A stretch of DNA of 64,000 nucleotides from Dipteris shenzhenensis (Eukaryota > Polypodiophyta > Polypodiopsida > Gleicheniales): the NCBI GenBank assembly GCA_047967505.1, contig CM106540.1. One strand, 5' to 3'. Positions within the stretch are counted from its first letter, which is position 1. Every line of letters begins with the position of its first letter. The translations under genes were made by a program, and so were the position numbers. Positions 1 to 11,339 of this stretch are shown piece by piece. The notes beneath the pieces were generated by a model. That model had not been told where the DNA came from, searched no databases, and saw only the letters and a program-made list of their open reading frames with translations.

Positions 1-491
1 GCACTACTTTGGCTCGTCGCGGCATTGCTTCTTCTCGATGTCAGCGTTGTGCTTCTTCATTGGAGACCATCCCACATTTATTATGGTCGTGCTCCACCTC
101 TAGGGATCTTATTCATCGGATTTCGCACTGTCTCGGCTCCGATTTCCTTCGGTGGTTTTTGGCCGCTTCTATTGGATCTTTGGTTGCACCCCTCCCCGAC
201 TTCGCTCGTTTGCCTTGTTCCTCGCCTGGGTCCGTTTCTGGTCATTATGGAGCATTTGGTTGCAGAGGACTCATCTATCATTTGGCTCTGGTTCCTTTGA
301 TCCATTTTATTTCTTTCGAGGATCCCTTCGTCAGTCACTCTATGATTGTATTCAACAGGAAGATCTGGATACTTTGGTCTTGGATGTTTTTTTCCACTGC
401 TTTTGACTTTCAAAGGTTGACTCCATCACGGAGTTCACCTTCTGTATTACATAGTCTTTGATAATTTAAGCTGTGGTTTTACAAAAAAAAA
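1..491 (+). mobile_element. LINE retrotransposon 3' end (zf-RVT domain), truncated by window edge
   Basis: This is the C-terminal end of a plant non-LTR retrotransposon ORF2. A Cys/His segment reading SSRCQRCASSLETIPHLLW matches the zinc-binding domain (zf-RVT) that follows the reverse transcriptase in plant LINEs. In another frame the later part reads WSLWSIWLQRT, which is typical of the tail after zf-RVT. So at least one frameshift separates the parts. The copy ends in an A-rich tail near 482-491, as expected for target-primed integration. Reverse transcriptase and endonuclease would lie left of the window. It is a dead copy. Confidence 0.7.
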
Positions 492-1199
492 AGTGTGTGT
501 GGTGAGAGAGAGAGGTGGTGTGTGTGTGTATGTGTGTGGTGGTGTATGAGAGAGAGAGAGGACTTGCAGCCCTTGCTCCAGCCTTCCCATCAGCTCCCTA
601 GCCTCTTCAGACCAGCCCGTTTGCCTCAGCTACCTGCTGCGCCATATATGAGTACAAAAAACGGTGTTTTGGGGCATTAATTACCTGCCGTACAGCCTAC
701 CATAGCTCCGTACAGTTTCCGTACAGGTGTACGGACCTGTACAGCCTGTCCCACCCTGCTCAGGCTGCTGCTGCCAGTTGATTCCCTGCTCCTGGGTCGC
801 TTTTGTGCAGGGTTTTGCTCACAGACTGCATCTATACGTTGGTTTTGAGGGCTCTCGCTTCGCCTTTCTCTCCTATTTGGTTTCTGGGTCCTCTATACTC
901 TTTCCATCGCCAGAATCTCCCTTCTTTTTCTGAAATATAGTTCATCTTGGAACTTTTAATGGTTTTTTTTCTCTTTTTATTCTACAGAACTTGTATTTTC
1001 TTCTCTCTAAATCCCTAAATCTCTCTTTCCCCTTCTTCCATAGACCTTTTGGTCTCCCGTGGACATTAATAGACTCTCTCTCTCTCCTTGCAAATACACT
1101 ATTTTCTTCTTCTTTGTGGGCTGTTTTTTTGGGACTGTTTTTTCTCTATTATCACTTTATAGGTACCCCCCTTTTTGGGTTCCTTCTTCTTCAGAAGAC
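492..1199. other. No gene; GT/GA microsatellite, GTAC-rich patch, pyrimidine-rich LINE leader
   Basis: A mixed GT/GA microsatellite fills about 492-560. Around 687-750 the motif CCGTACAG and close variants occur several times. From about 890 to 1199 the plus strand is strongly pyrimidine-rich and leads into the LINE ORF1 start, so it is probably that element's 5' untranslated region. No coding signal was recognised. Confidence 0.4.
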
Positions 1200-2244
1200 A
1201 TGGCTGAATACTCTTATGAAAAAACTTTTCAAAAGGATCGATCGGTTCAATGCAAAAAGCAAAAGCAAGCTGAGGGTCAGCATGACCCAGTGCATGATTC
1301 TGTTGAAGCACAACTGGTTTATGATGTCATGCATGAAGGGTTTGCAGACACAAGGAAAGAGTGAAAAGACTCTGTTCCATCGGTTGGTCTCATGGTTGAA
1401 GTGGATGAAATTGTGGATCCAGTTAGAGAATATGCCAAAAATGCAATTATTTTATTTTTCCCAGGTCGGATGCCACTTGCTACAAAGGTAGGCAACTGGT
1501 TGACCCGCACACTGGCTGGCTCGTTTGTTCGGAAGGTACACTATGCAGTCAAAGGTTTTTTTGAGGTCATTATGGTAGATGAGATTCACAGACAAATGCT
1601 TTTGGAACATTCGCCACTCTTTTTTGGATAGCAAATGGTGCACGTTTTGCCATGGTCTCCCACAAGGGATTTTCAGGTTTTGATCCGACACAAATGTCCG
1701 GTCTAGGTTGAAGTTGTAGACTTCTTGCAATGCATGGCTTCACTCTTGCCTAAAATTGCAGCAACTTTAGGCAAAGTGGTTTGCCCACCATTGCCTAACG
1801 GCAACTCTAATCGATTTTGCATTCTTTGGGATACTAATAATGCCACACCATAGTCTTATGGTCTAGGTTGAAGTTGTAGACTTCTTGCAATGCATGGCTT
1901 CACTCTTGCCTAAAATTGCAGCAACTTTAGGCAAAGTGGTTTGCCCACCATTGCCTAACGGCAACTCTAATCGATTTTGCATTCTTTGGGATACTAATAA
2001 TGCCACACCACAGTCTTATTCAGTCACGGTGAACAATGTTGACATGGGAAGTGCATTTTATAAATTGAAATGGGGATTATTTGCACGGGCTTGCTTTGAA
2101 TGTAAAAAATTTGGGCACATGGCTTCGCACTGTCCAATGAGTCAGCATAAAATGCCTCCTGCCACTTTGCCGTTCAGATGCCCAATAAGAATGCTCCTGC
2201 CTCTATTGGGAATAAAAATAAAGGTAATAGACAGTTTTTTGTGA
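1200..2244 (+). pseudogene. LINE ORF1 (DUF4283-like + CCHC zinc knuckle), broken
   Basis: Nucleic-acid-binding protein of a plant LINE. The ATG at 1200 opens a frame that runs, through nonsense codons, past a DUF4283-like stretch (GNWLTRTLAGSFVRKVHYAV) at about 1480-1550. The zinc knuckle CFECKKFGHMASHC fits CX2CX4HX4C and lies near 2094-2135. A 160-bp tandem duplication (1701-2020) shifts the frame by one. The first duplicate has TAG at 1851-1853 where the second keeps CAG at 2011-2013. The frame then ends at about 2242, and the downstream linker is in yet another frame. Confidence 0.75.
1701..2020. repeat. 160-bp exact-length tandem duplication inside LINE ORF1
   Basis: 1701-1860 is repeated immediately as 1861-2020. 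I see only two differences: T versus C at 1851/2011, and G versus T at 1860/2020. The duplication is therefore recent relative to the element. Its length is not a multiple of three, so it breaks ORF1. Confidence 0.95.
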
Positions 2245-2590
2245 ATTAGAATAAAGGCAAAGCTCTAGTGGTTTCAAACGGGACTGCTTCTTCCCCTTCG
2301 CTTCCTGCTATTCAACCCTCAACAAAAGGACCAAGAACTCCAATTGATGGATGGCAAAGTCCAAGAAAAGTTATTTCTGTTCGACGACCTCCACCCCCTC
2401 ACACTTGGAATGGTGCATCTTCTAGTGGAAACTCTCCAGAGGTCAATCCAGGAATTGGGATCACATGGGCTGCAGTGACAGCTAGCAGAACCCTCTTCCC
2501 TGAAGAAGAGGTTGCTGCTTTGCTATCTACTCCTCAAGCAGATGTTTCTTCTCAGGGAAGAGGCCCTAACACTGAGGTAGAAATGCAAGG

Positions 2591-3097
2591 TTGACATCCT
2601 GGAGGTTGTGGCTGTATATCAATAGATTTCAGCCTGATATAGTGGCATTACAAGAACACAATCAACATGTCTATGCAGGAAAGACATGTCATTACTATGG
2701 CTATGATATCTTCTATGCTAGGGAGCACTCTTTCTCAAGTGTAGTCTTTCTGATTAAGCATGAGCTTCAGCCAGTTATTGCTTTAAATGACAATCAAGGC
2801 AGATGGATTATTCTTCAATGCATCATTCAAGGCGAGGTGTTTGAATTTGCTTTTGTCTATGCACCTCAATCTTCTCGGGATAGAAGTGCAATTTGGGATG
2901 CCATGCAACGATATCCATGGAGATATCATGCCTTTATATGTGGGGACTTCAATAATGCTCCACAACAGGGTGACAATACATCAGAAAATACTCATATGTT
3001 AACCCCTGAAAGGCATGCATGGTCTCAATTACTAATGCATCTTGATTTTATGATGCTTGTAACTAGAGGTCCTTGCTTTTGGGACTGTTTCTTGTAA
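2591..3097 (+). pseudogene. LINE ORF2 endonuclease domain (EEP fold), truncated
   Basis: Apurinic-endonuclease-like domain that nicks target DNA for retrotransposition. Recognisable landmarks in order are PDIVALQEHNQ (the catalytic Glu region), FAFVYAPQSS, and FICGDFNNAPQQGDN (the GDFN metal-site motif). The frame ends at 3097 before the terminal SDH-type motif and before any reverse transcriptase. The upstream proline-rich linker (about 2268-2593) is in a different frame. Confidence 0.75.
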
Positions 3098-3758
3098 TAT
3101 ACCGTTCAAGGGATTTCACCCCCCCCAAAAGTGTGTGCGCACACGTGTGTGTGTCTGTCCCACCTGTGAGTCCCCATACGAGGATGACAAGGGGACAGTA
3201 GACTAGGATAGTTATCAGGTAGGAACCGGAAGGGAATTAGGGGTGTTCAGGGCTCACTGTAAGGCAGATTTGAAGCACCTCAGGGTGCTGGAAATGCAGC
3301 ATCGTACCCCTGCCTGAGGTACCTACTTATAGGCAGCCTTGAGGGCCTGATATGGGCATCAGATCTGCCCAAACTGGTCGATCAGGCAGTCTGTGATTTT
3401 CAGGGTCTAGTCGGCTGCAGTAGGGTTGGCTAGTCTTACAATGATCAGCCATCCCAGGTCCCTCATGCCCTGTATAAGGAGGTCATCCTTCAGTAGATAT
3501 TGGTTTCTCTCTTCAACTTTTGGCTGTAGGCATTCCAGCATATGTGCTGGAGGCTTTATGCTACCTTGAGCTGTTTTCCCACAATTGTGGATGGAATTTA
3601 TTGAATTCTTTTCTGCATGTATCTCTTCTGCAATTTACAATTTGTGATGCCTTATCTAGTACTCTTGTGTTGAGTAATATTGAAGAGAAAATGAGGCTTT
3701 CTTGAGTGTCTTCCACGGAGATAGTTTGCTACAGCAAGCAGGCTTTATCTCTCTAACA
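3098..3758 (+). mobile_element. Probable LTR remnant (left boundary unclear)
   Basis: The stretch ends in AACA directly before a tRNA-Met-type primer-binding site, as a 5' LTR would. A poly-C run and a GT/GC microsatellite occur at 3120-3160. I could not find the partner LTR or a clear 5' TG boundary, so only the right end is supported. Confidence 0.4.
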
Positions 3759-3771
3759 TGGCATCAGAGTC
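3759..3771 (+). other. Retrotransposon primer-binding site
   Basis: TGGCATCAGAGTC resembles the canonical initiator-Met tRNA primer site (TGGTATCAGAGC) and sits immediately after a CA-ending LTR-like edge. It implies a plus-strand LTR element whose body is now replaced by unrelated sequence after about 4130. Confidence 0.55.
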
Positions 3772-3964
3772 AAGTTGAAGGAAGGAGCCCCTCATAAAGT
3801 GAGTATGAAGCTGAAGAGTGAAAGAAGTGAAACATTGCACAAGAGGCCAAAATCGAAATCAAAACTACCAAAATTGGGCTGACAGCGGATTTTTGCGACA
3901 TTTGGAAACCCTAGACACTTTGTTGTCATAAACGGACCGTTCCTGTGCCCTAAAACGCGTTTCA

Positions 3965-3990
3965 GGCTGGCTGAAACGTTTCAGCCAGCC
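3965..3990. repeat. Perfect 26-bp palindrome in retroelement leader
   Basis: The half-site GGCTGGCTGAAAC is followed directly by its reverse complement with no spacer. Related AAACGCGTTTCA and AAACACGTTTCA motifs occur around 3950-4085, so the leader is rich in inverted TTTCAG/CTGAAA units. There is no coding sequence at 3772-4133. Confidence 0.85.
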
Positions 3991-4133
3991 ATTTCAAGGT
4001 CCTGAAATGTTTCAAACCCTAAAACACGTTTCAGAATCCAAGCTTCCTTGAAACAGCGTTTCAAGCCTGGCTGGGCTTTGAAACGCGTAGAGTCTTGTGG
4101 TGTGAAGAGTCCTTATAGCAATTGAGTAAGTGC

Positions 4134-4608
4134 TTAAGTTGGCTTAAGTTGATTTTTTCTTGCTTCGGTGGTTGTACGATACATTTTTGAAATTATATCC
4201 CAAGCTTCTGTTGGAGTGTTAGCCTTCTTAATATGTGGAATGAGAGTTTTTGAAATGCATATTAATATCCAATGCAACATCTTCCTGGACTTCTCTACAC
4301 AAGTCCTATATGCCAAATTTTCCTCCTTTGTCCCATGGTAATTCAGGGCATTCCTCTTTACCCGTAATCAAATCCCATAATCCTTTGCCCATGAGGAAAT
4401 TTTCCATGCGATAGGACCAAACACTATAGTTGTCTTTGGTGAGTTTCTCACCCACAATTTGTGTAATCAAATCCCATAATCCTTTGCCCACGAGGAAATT
4501 TTCCATGCGACAAGACCAAACACTATAGTTGTCTTTGGTGAGTTTCTCACCCACAATTTGTGTCACTTCAGAGGTTTCAGCCATGCTTGATTCACAAGCC
4601 TTATGCAT
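4134..4608 (-). pseudogene. Ty1/copia gag relic with internal duplication
   Basis: N-terminal gag (DUF4219/UBN2-like) of a copia element. It reads EKLTKDNYSVWSCRMENFL, followed after a frame change by TPTEAWDIISKMYRTTTEARK, the usual order in this family. A 33-residue unit is duplicated in frame (4364-4561). No protease, integrase or reverse transcriptase follows. A minus-strand primer-binding site at 7014-7025 could belong to the same element, but the 2.4-kb gap makes that uncertain. Confidence 0.7.
4364..4561. repeat. 99-bp in-frame tandem duplication in copia gag
   Basis: 4364-4462 is repeated as 4463-4561 with only a few substitutions. The unit is 33 codons and keeps the frame open, duplicating the DNYSVW-containing segment. 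Confidence 0.9.
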
Positions 4609-7013
4609 ATAATTGCCTCCAAATGCAATTCAACAACACCCAAATTTTTGGCACTTCTATGAATTGTCTGCATACCAATTTTCACTCACTTAAAGAGACA
4701 GCGATTGGCCCCAAACATTGGCACACCTTGTCGTATTTCTTTAATATTCATATAAAGCCAAGAGGCTGATTACAGGGTCTCCTGAAAGTTGTACCACAAA
4801 CAAACCATTGTCCATAGACTTCCAATATCCTGCACACCCTGCAATTCCTGCTCAACTTTATATGACAAATATGCATCCAATCACGCACTCTTCCTCCCGA
4901 CCAAGCGTGCAACAGGACTCAAAGGCATAGGCTATCTCTTTGCTCATTGCACCCACGCAACCAAGTGCCCAACCAGCCAAGCACGGTTGAACAGTTGCAG
5001 AAAAGACATTGACAGCCAAACTCTAGTACAACCAACCAAGGAAACCCTTCCAAAACAGTTCTGTAGCCACCCCGGCCACTGTCCAACAGTATAAATCAGC
5101 CTTTGCCTGCCTGGAAACAAAAGGAAAAACAGAACCTGGAACCAACTCCCGCTGTCTGTGGCAGAGGGGTGAGCTCCTTCCTCGCACCTATCCTCTGTCC
5201 AGGCTCCTCGCACGGTGCAGGCGTCTTCAAGCAATCAAGAGAAGAGAGAAATGAAGGTAGAGAGCAGAGGGTGAACAAGAAAGAGCTGTAGAGGAAAGAT
5301 GGTTCACAGATAATCTGCCCCGAAATGATTGCCTCGAGAGCTATGCCTGAGTCCTCCTAAGAGAGGGTGCCAAAAGCAGCAGGGAAGTTCCTCACTAGTC
5401 CAAAACAGCTCCACAAGCCACCATGCAGCCAGAAACATGTGCACAAAGGTCCAACACTGCAAAAAACAACCCCGGGCACCTGTTGGAGGCAATTGAACAC
5501 GTCTGTACGGATGTCCGTATAGTCCATACGAAAATTTTCAGAAAGTTCAAAAATGACTTCTGGCACTTCCTAGAAGTGTCTACTAGCCTTGGAACAGTCA
5601 AAACGGCTTAAAACGGCTAAAAACAGGCTTGAAACAACTCAAACAGCTCAAAAACTGCACAAGAACAACTGAAAACGTCCAACACCTCTAGGAGAGTGAG
5701 GGGAGAAAGATGGAAGGTGGGGGAAGGGCATGCATACACATGCATGACAAATGGCACCTCCTCCTTGCCATTTGCCCCTTCATTAAAGTCCTAACCCCCA
5801 TACCAAGGACAACGTTGGTTGTCCTTGGGCCCAACTTTTAGACCCCTCTTTTAAAGCCTTTGCCTTGCCCCTAGGACCTAGTGGTGCACCTAGACTTTGC
5901 CCTTAGGAACTTCTAGGAAGTGTGCACTTCCTCTAGCCAGTCCCTCACGGCCAAACCATTGCAACACTTAACCATGGTTAACCCTAGGTTAAGCGTAGGT
6001 TGAGTTACGAAGATACTTTACATCACTTTTCACGTCCTCGTGACAGGAGCAGCAGCAGATTTTCTGGGAAACAAAAGAAACTGAGAGAGGGAGACTTCCA
6101 CGCAATATTTTTGCAATATTTCACAATAACTTCACGATAGAAACTGGAGAACACAAACTGAAATCTGAAAATCAGAACTGCAGCACTTATCTCAAAGATT
6201 CTTCGCAATAGAACAGAGAGAGAGAAGAAGGAGACGCAGCATGCACAACACTAGGGCCTAGAAATAAGGGCTGGACCCCCCCGAAGGTCTTTATTGCAAT
6301 AGAAAATACTTTGTACAACTGACTTTGAAAAGAGCATGAAGCTAAGTACAACTCTTGAACGAATCTGGGAGGCCTAGGGCCTTACTAGGCCTAGCAAAAA
6401 GCTAGGGCCTGCTTCCTAAAAGCAACTTTTACAAGAAAAACCAAGCTTTCTAGGCTTTCTTTTTAAATCTGGTGCTTTTGGTGCCTTTTTAATCTCGTGG
6501 GCCTTCTTTTAAAGAGGCACCCCTTTGTCCATGCTCATGGGACCAGTTTTTGTGCTTTTCTCCCCCCCCTTGGGTCCTTTTTGCACTCTCTTAGGTCTTA
6601 TACATTGCACAAACAAGTTCCAACAATTTAACCCATTACAGGTTAGGGAAATGCATGCATTCATAGTTCTTGGACTAATCCTAGTCCCTTGTGGGCGTTC
6701 CCACAGTTCTCTTTACTAATGCAAAGAAAAAGTAAAACAAAGCTTATTCTAGTTAACCAAAGTCAACTTTCTTAACCATTGTCAACGCAATAAAGATTTC
6801 TCTTTCTGTCTTGGGAGAAGTACCAATTTCATGATACTACACCATAAGCATCACATCATTTCCTGAGTGCTTTGCAGAAGCGTATCTTTTTGGCTGTCTA
6901 CCGGAAGTTGGTCTTTTGGCAGAACTCCTCTTCCATGTCGCTTGGTTGTGTGGTTTTGACTAACGTTAACACAACCATGCACTCATGGTGGTCAAGCTAC
7001 ATCACACCCCGAA
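4609..7013. other. Gene-free retroelement leader/LTR debris
   Basis: No conserved protein was recognised in six frames. The sequence has the feel of LTR and leader: short open frames, GA-rich and C-rich patches, and a TGCAACA start near 5963. A short GTAC-containing cluster lies near 5503-5530. At least one nested LTR element is likely, but I could not pair the LTRs. Confidence 0.35.
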
Positions 7014-7025
7014 GCTCTAATACCA
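7014..7025 (-). other. Minus-strand retrotransposon primer-binding site
   Basis: Read on the minus strand this is TGGTATTAGAGC, one mismatch from the initiator-Met tRNA primer site. It is preceded, one base away, by an edge ending in GTTGCA as a 5' LTR should. It marks a minus-strand LTR element whose interior lies at lower coordinates. Confidence 0.6.
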
Positions 7026-7026
7026 A

Positions 7027-8450
7027 TGCAACATGCAATGGTTAATGATCGTGTTAATCGCAGGAAGAACTTTAGTGAGTCTTCTTCAATATACACCACA
7101 GAGAGGGGGGGTAGGGAAAAGAGAGAGAGTAGGGAGAGATAAAGGAGCCGACAACCGATTGGGTTCATGTACCCATTGAGGGCCTCCTCCTACAATGCGT
7201 AGGAGAATTTGCTTTAGCTTGGAGAACTGAAAATACAATGCTGAAAACACTCTTCCAGGGAGCAAGGGATTGCAACCCAGAGGAGAGACCTTGGACTGCC
7301 AGACAATGCCCAGCAACCGGAGAAAACAGCTCAGCCAATGATCAAAGCCTCAATGCTGACCACACCATCAATGGAGACCACTCAGCGAGGTTGAGAATGA
7401 GGCTTGTGTGATATAAGAGAAGCCTAGTGCTACGTTTCTCGAAGAATGTCTTGTACTCATAGTTTGCAAAGCTACAATTTTTTAAGAATATGTACAAGTA
7501 TAAGTTTCCAAAGCAGTTTCATGTGGGGTACAATTATAATAAATAATTTAAAGCTCTTAGTTTTTTAAATATAAATTTCTGTGTTCATTAAACTATCTGA
7601 AAGCATTTAGTCACAGCAAAGGGATGTCTGAGTGATGTGAAGAATAGTAGCATTACTGAAGCTCAAGAAGTGCTGTTGAAAAATGTGTCTAAACTTTTAC
7701 ATTTTCCAGCAAGTGATAGCCTTGGAAATGTACTTGAGCAGTGCATTCTCCTTTAGAAAACTTGCAGCCCGGCATACTTTGGATGACTCTGTGAAATTCC
7801 CTCCAGTGTAGCCTGCATTGAACTGCTGCAGAAAGGGTGCTGAAACAGTCGGGTAAATGCCTCCACTTGCCGCTTGTCCGAGATGCACCTCTGCATGCGT
7901 GGACGTCTACCGAAATTTGAGAAAGTTTAGAGCTCATTCGGAGAAAGGAGCAGGACTGGAACTGTGTGTCAGCAGGCTGGAACAGCAGGAGGGTAAGCCA
8001 GGGACTAAATGACTAATAATGGGGGCTGAGGCCCCTTTATAGGGCCTGGACCAGCCAACTTGGTTGGCTGGTTGACCGACCTGGTCAGCCACTCGCCTAC
8101 CTGCTGACCTGGTAGACCGACCTGTTCTGGCTTGGTTTGGTCAGCCCAGGCTGGCCATATGGCCTGCCATATGACCTAGACTTAGACTACCTAGCCTAGG
8201 TCTGAACCTGACTAACCTATGCAGTTCTCCACTGCTACAAGTGACCTTTGACTAATCCAGCTCATGCTTGACTCTTCCCTAGACTAGGACTCACAATGGG
8301 GCCACGGCATACAGCAATGTCCTAATTAGGGAACTAAAGCTGTACCATATGCACTTGATGATGAGCTTAGTGTGTCAAAATGCACCTAGTGCAGGGCTGC
8401 ATGTGACACATAAATAATTGGCACTGCAGTTGCAATCAATTCCACAACAA
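7027..8450 (-). mobile_element. Probable long 5' LTR of a minus-strand element (outer edge approximate)
   Basis: It begins, in plus coordinates, with TGCAACATG next to the primer-binding site. On the minus strand a TATA-like CCCTATAAAGGGG lies near 8032-8045, consistent with an LTR promoter. The 8040-8160 part is full of GACCTGGTCAGCC-like inverted motifs. The outer boundary is a guess because the partner LTR was not found. Short open frames at 7690-7940 match nothing I recognise. Confidence 0.35.
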
Positions 8451-8617
8451 TTCACGTTTAAAACAATCGATTTGGAGAACCAACATTGCCTTTAGTAACG
8501 AGAAACAAAATAAAATATGTTTTATATTCTCAACAAACATCAAAAGGAAGATACCACATAAGAACAAGCATTGCTCGTGTGCAATAGGATGAAGTATACT
8601 AGGCGACAAAACTTCAC

Positions 8618-8847
8618 CCTTTCTTCAATTTGCGTATTGCATATCTTCCCAATCTTTCATCGTGTATGGTTACTTTGTGATGTTGTAAATGTGGATCTTT
8701 CCCATCTCGTGGTTCCAGTTTTGCCATCCCTTCTGGTAGAGGTAATCTCCACATTCCACCTGTTGCAATGGAAAATGTGGTCATGACTTTGCCATTCTTT
8801 AGCACTCTCTGTAGTGGTGTGCTTGAGACTTGTCCAGCTAAGATGGC
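8618..8847 (-). CDS. Internal exon of an organelle-type single-stranded DNA-binding protein (OB fold)
   Basis: A 230-bp exon bounded by good splice sites. The acceptor TTTTTCAG precedes 8847 and the donor GTGAAG follows 8618. It translates to about 76 residues reading AILAGQVSSTPLQRVLKNGK, then TTFSIATGGMW, and later HKVTIHDERLGRYAIRKLKKG. This matches the bacterial-type SSB that plants import into mitochondria, which has the same order: a GxV strand, a FxxxTGGM segment, then W/HHKVxxHxExLGxYAxxxLxKG. Such proteins coat single-stranded organelle DNA during replication and repair. Exons for the transit peptide and C-terminal strand are not visible. They should lie far upstream (beyond the LINE at 9.0-11.3 kb) and below 8.6 kb or outside the window. 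No defect is seen in the exon. An isolated pseudo-exon is possible. Confidence 0.6.
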
Positions 8848-9048
8848 CTGAAAAACATGGAATCTAGCGTTAATTACAGATCTACATGTTCATACAGCTT
8901 TGAGAGATTGTAGCTTAGGCAAGCATCTTATTAAACCCACGAAAATCTTCAATCCCAGGCACCTAATTGCTCATAAGCGCTCCAAATTAGGAGAGCATCT
9001 TTATGCAGGGTACGATGGCCGGGTGTAATGACAATGAGAGATTAATAC

Positions 9049-11310
9049 TTACCTTATACAATAGACATGTATAACATCTCGGTAAGACCAAAGCTGCCCC
9101 CAATTTTGAAGCCCTTTCTTGAACAACTTAGCTGCAACTGTGAACTGATCATCTGACAAAGTGGCAAATCTAAAGATAGAAGAGACCCAAATAGAATCAA
9201 TTAACATGAAGTTACCTTTACTAATGAAGAGGATATAAGCTTTTATCTCTTCAAATGCTCCCCAAATAGACTTCCATAGGGGACTCTCTTTGAATTTACA
9301 AGGTTCAGGGTTAAAAAGAGCAGAAATAAAGGGATATTTTTTCCAGTTGGGTGCCCTGCATGGTCTGATATAATTCATGTTTCTTAAGAGCAGCTGTGCC
9401 CAATCCTCCTCAGGATGAAGAGCAGCTTTGATGATCCAAGTGGCAGATAGTTTTTTGGCAGCAGAGGAGATGTCAATCACCCCTAACCCCCCTTTCTCTT
9501 TGGGTTTGATACAATATTCCCATCTAGCCTTAGAGATGTTGTTAGACCCCCCCCATAAGAAGGATCTACATAGCATAAATCTGTCCAAGCCAGTTTTGGA
9601 TGGAGACCAACAAGATAGATAGAAGATAATAATAGGATAGAGACAATGATTAAGAACCATTTTCCTACCTGCCAGATTGGCTTGAAAGCTTCTCCATTTG
9701 TCTAATTTTTTCTGGAATCTATCCAATACCTAGTCCCACCTTTGCTTCATTGTGACATCAAACCCCATTGGTATCCCCAAGAGTCTGAAAACTGTAACTT
9801 TTTGTATCTTCATGCATCCTAACTGTTGGAGGACCCCCTGATCTTCCCCACTGAGAGTAGCATATCCTGCTTTGGAGTGATTAATACATGAACCTGAAGC
9901 TTGACAGAAAACTTCAAGGCAGTCCATTACACACCTGACATCTTGATCAGTGTTTTTAGGAGTCAGGGTGGTATCATCAGCAAACTGTTGGCATAATAAT
10001 TGTTTACCATTACTGAAGTTCTATCCCTTTCAGAGATCCCTCTTATATCTGACTTCTAAGGAGCCATCCTAGAGAATTTGCAGCAATTGCAAATAAAAGA
10101 GGAGCTAGAGGGCAGCCTTGTCTGATTGATCTCTTGAGAAAGAAAGGGTCACTCATGATACCATTAACATTGACTCTAGTAGTAGCATTAGTAAGCAAAA
10201 GCTTAACACTAGAGCCAAAGAAGGGGCCCATACCCATATCCTGCAGAGATTGGATTATAAAGTCCCACTCCAACCTATCATAAGCTTTATCAAAATCCAC
10301 CTTAAGAAAACAGATATCCTATTTGGTTACCTTAGCATACTCACACCCTTCCCAAATGTTGATGATAGCTTCCAGAAGGTGACGTCCCTTGATGAACACT
10401 TTTTGCTCTGGTAGAACCCAATCCTTCATTTTGCCTTGAATCCTTAGAGCTAGAGCTTTAGCAAATATCTTGTAGCTACAGTTTAATATTGTGAGGCACC
10501 TCCAATTTTTTAACTCATCATTAGGGCCCTCCTTAGGAATCAGTTTTATAATTCCTCCATTTATGTGAAGGGGAAGACAACCTTCGATGACACTTTCCTG
10601 CCATAGGAGTAAAAGGTAAGGCCCAATTAGTTCCCAAAAGGCTTTGTAGAATTCAATAGGCAGACCATCTTCCCCCGAAGTCTTCCCATCTACCATAACA
10701 TTCATAGCTTCTTTTAACTCTTCTAGACTGAAGGGTCTTTCTAGATAGGGGAGGTCAAAAGATTTAACAGCCTTATCCCTTATTATTTGGCAGAGTTGTC
10801 TTGCTCTTTGGGTGTTCTCATTAGGGGGGCAAGTGCTGGAGAGTAAATCCTTGAAGTGGTTCTGAATATAGTCAATATTTTCCTTAGGATTGCTTAATTG
10901 AGAGCCATTTGGTCTTTTAAGAAGAGGAATCTCCTCTTGACATCTTTTTCTTTTGAAAATTTTGAAGATTTCCTTAGTGGGCCTATCAATCTTTCTAGCC
11001 CACCAGTCTCTATAGTACACTTTGGACTCATTTAGTCTAAGTTGTTCTTGTTTTTTGAGCTCTCTTTTTGCCTTATTTAAGTCTTCATGAGCCTCTTCAT
11101 CACCCTCTCTGGCTTTCTGCTCTAAAGTGTTGATATTAACTTGAATGCAATCCATCCTTTGAGCCCTAATTTGTGCCCTTTTTTTCCTGGCTGTTCTTAA
11201 GATATTCTGAGTATCCTTGATAGCCATTTCCCATGCAAGTGATGCTGATGTGTGCTTAGAGAAAGCTCTATGCTAGGCCTCTGATTTTAGTTGGACTATT
11301 TCATCGAGTA
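9049..11310 (-). mobile_element. LINE reverse transcriptase, 5'-truncated, minus strand
   Basis: ORF2 of an L1-type plant LINE. From its 5' side come a basic linker, then the RT N-terminal part (KTSGEDGLPIEFYKAFW, KNWRCLTILNCSYKIFAKAL). A TAG at about 10319 follows, where family members usually have Gln. Next are DFDKAYDRLEWDF and IRQGCPLAPLLFAI, a frameshifted block, and the connection region (LWGGSNNISKARWEYCIKPK). The zf-RVT domain and A tail are missing. The 5' end abuts Helitron sequence near 11310-11340. The element lies upstream of the SSB exon in the same orientation, so it may be intronic. Confidence 0.8.
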
Positions 11311-11339
11311 CGGTGTTGTCGACCAATCTGTGTTTCTGT

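Larger units (their letters stand above)
1200..3097 (+). mobile_element. LINE retrotransposon, ORF1 plus endonuclease, 3' truncated
   Basis: An L1-type plant LINE in plus orientation. ORF1 (DUF4283-like RNA-binding region, CCHC zinc knuckle, proline/serine-rich linker) is followed by the N-terminal endonuclease domain of ORF2. The element stops after the endonuclease near 3097; no reverse transcriptase follows. Loss of the 3' part is unusual for a LINE, where 5' truncation is normal, so a deletion or later insertion removed it. Stops, a frame-shifting tandem duplication and further frame changes make it non-functional. Confidence 0.75.

Noticed and set aside
687-750. GTAC-rich cluster as an SPL-factor/copper-response promoter
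   Set aside because: No gene lies downstream except a dead LINE, so the motif cluster has no supported target.
7697-7937. Candidate downstream exon of the SSB gene
   Set aside because: No residues resembling the SSB C-terminal strand or acidic tail in any minus frame.
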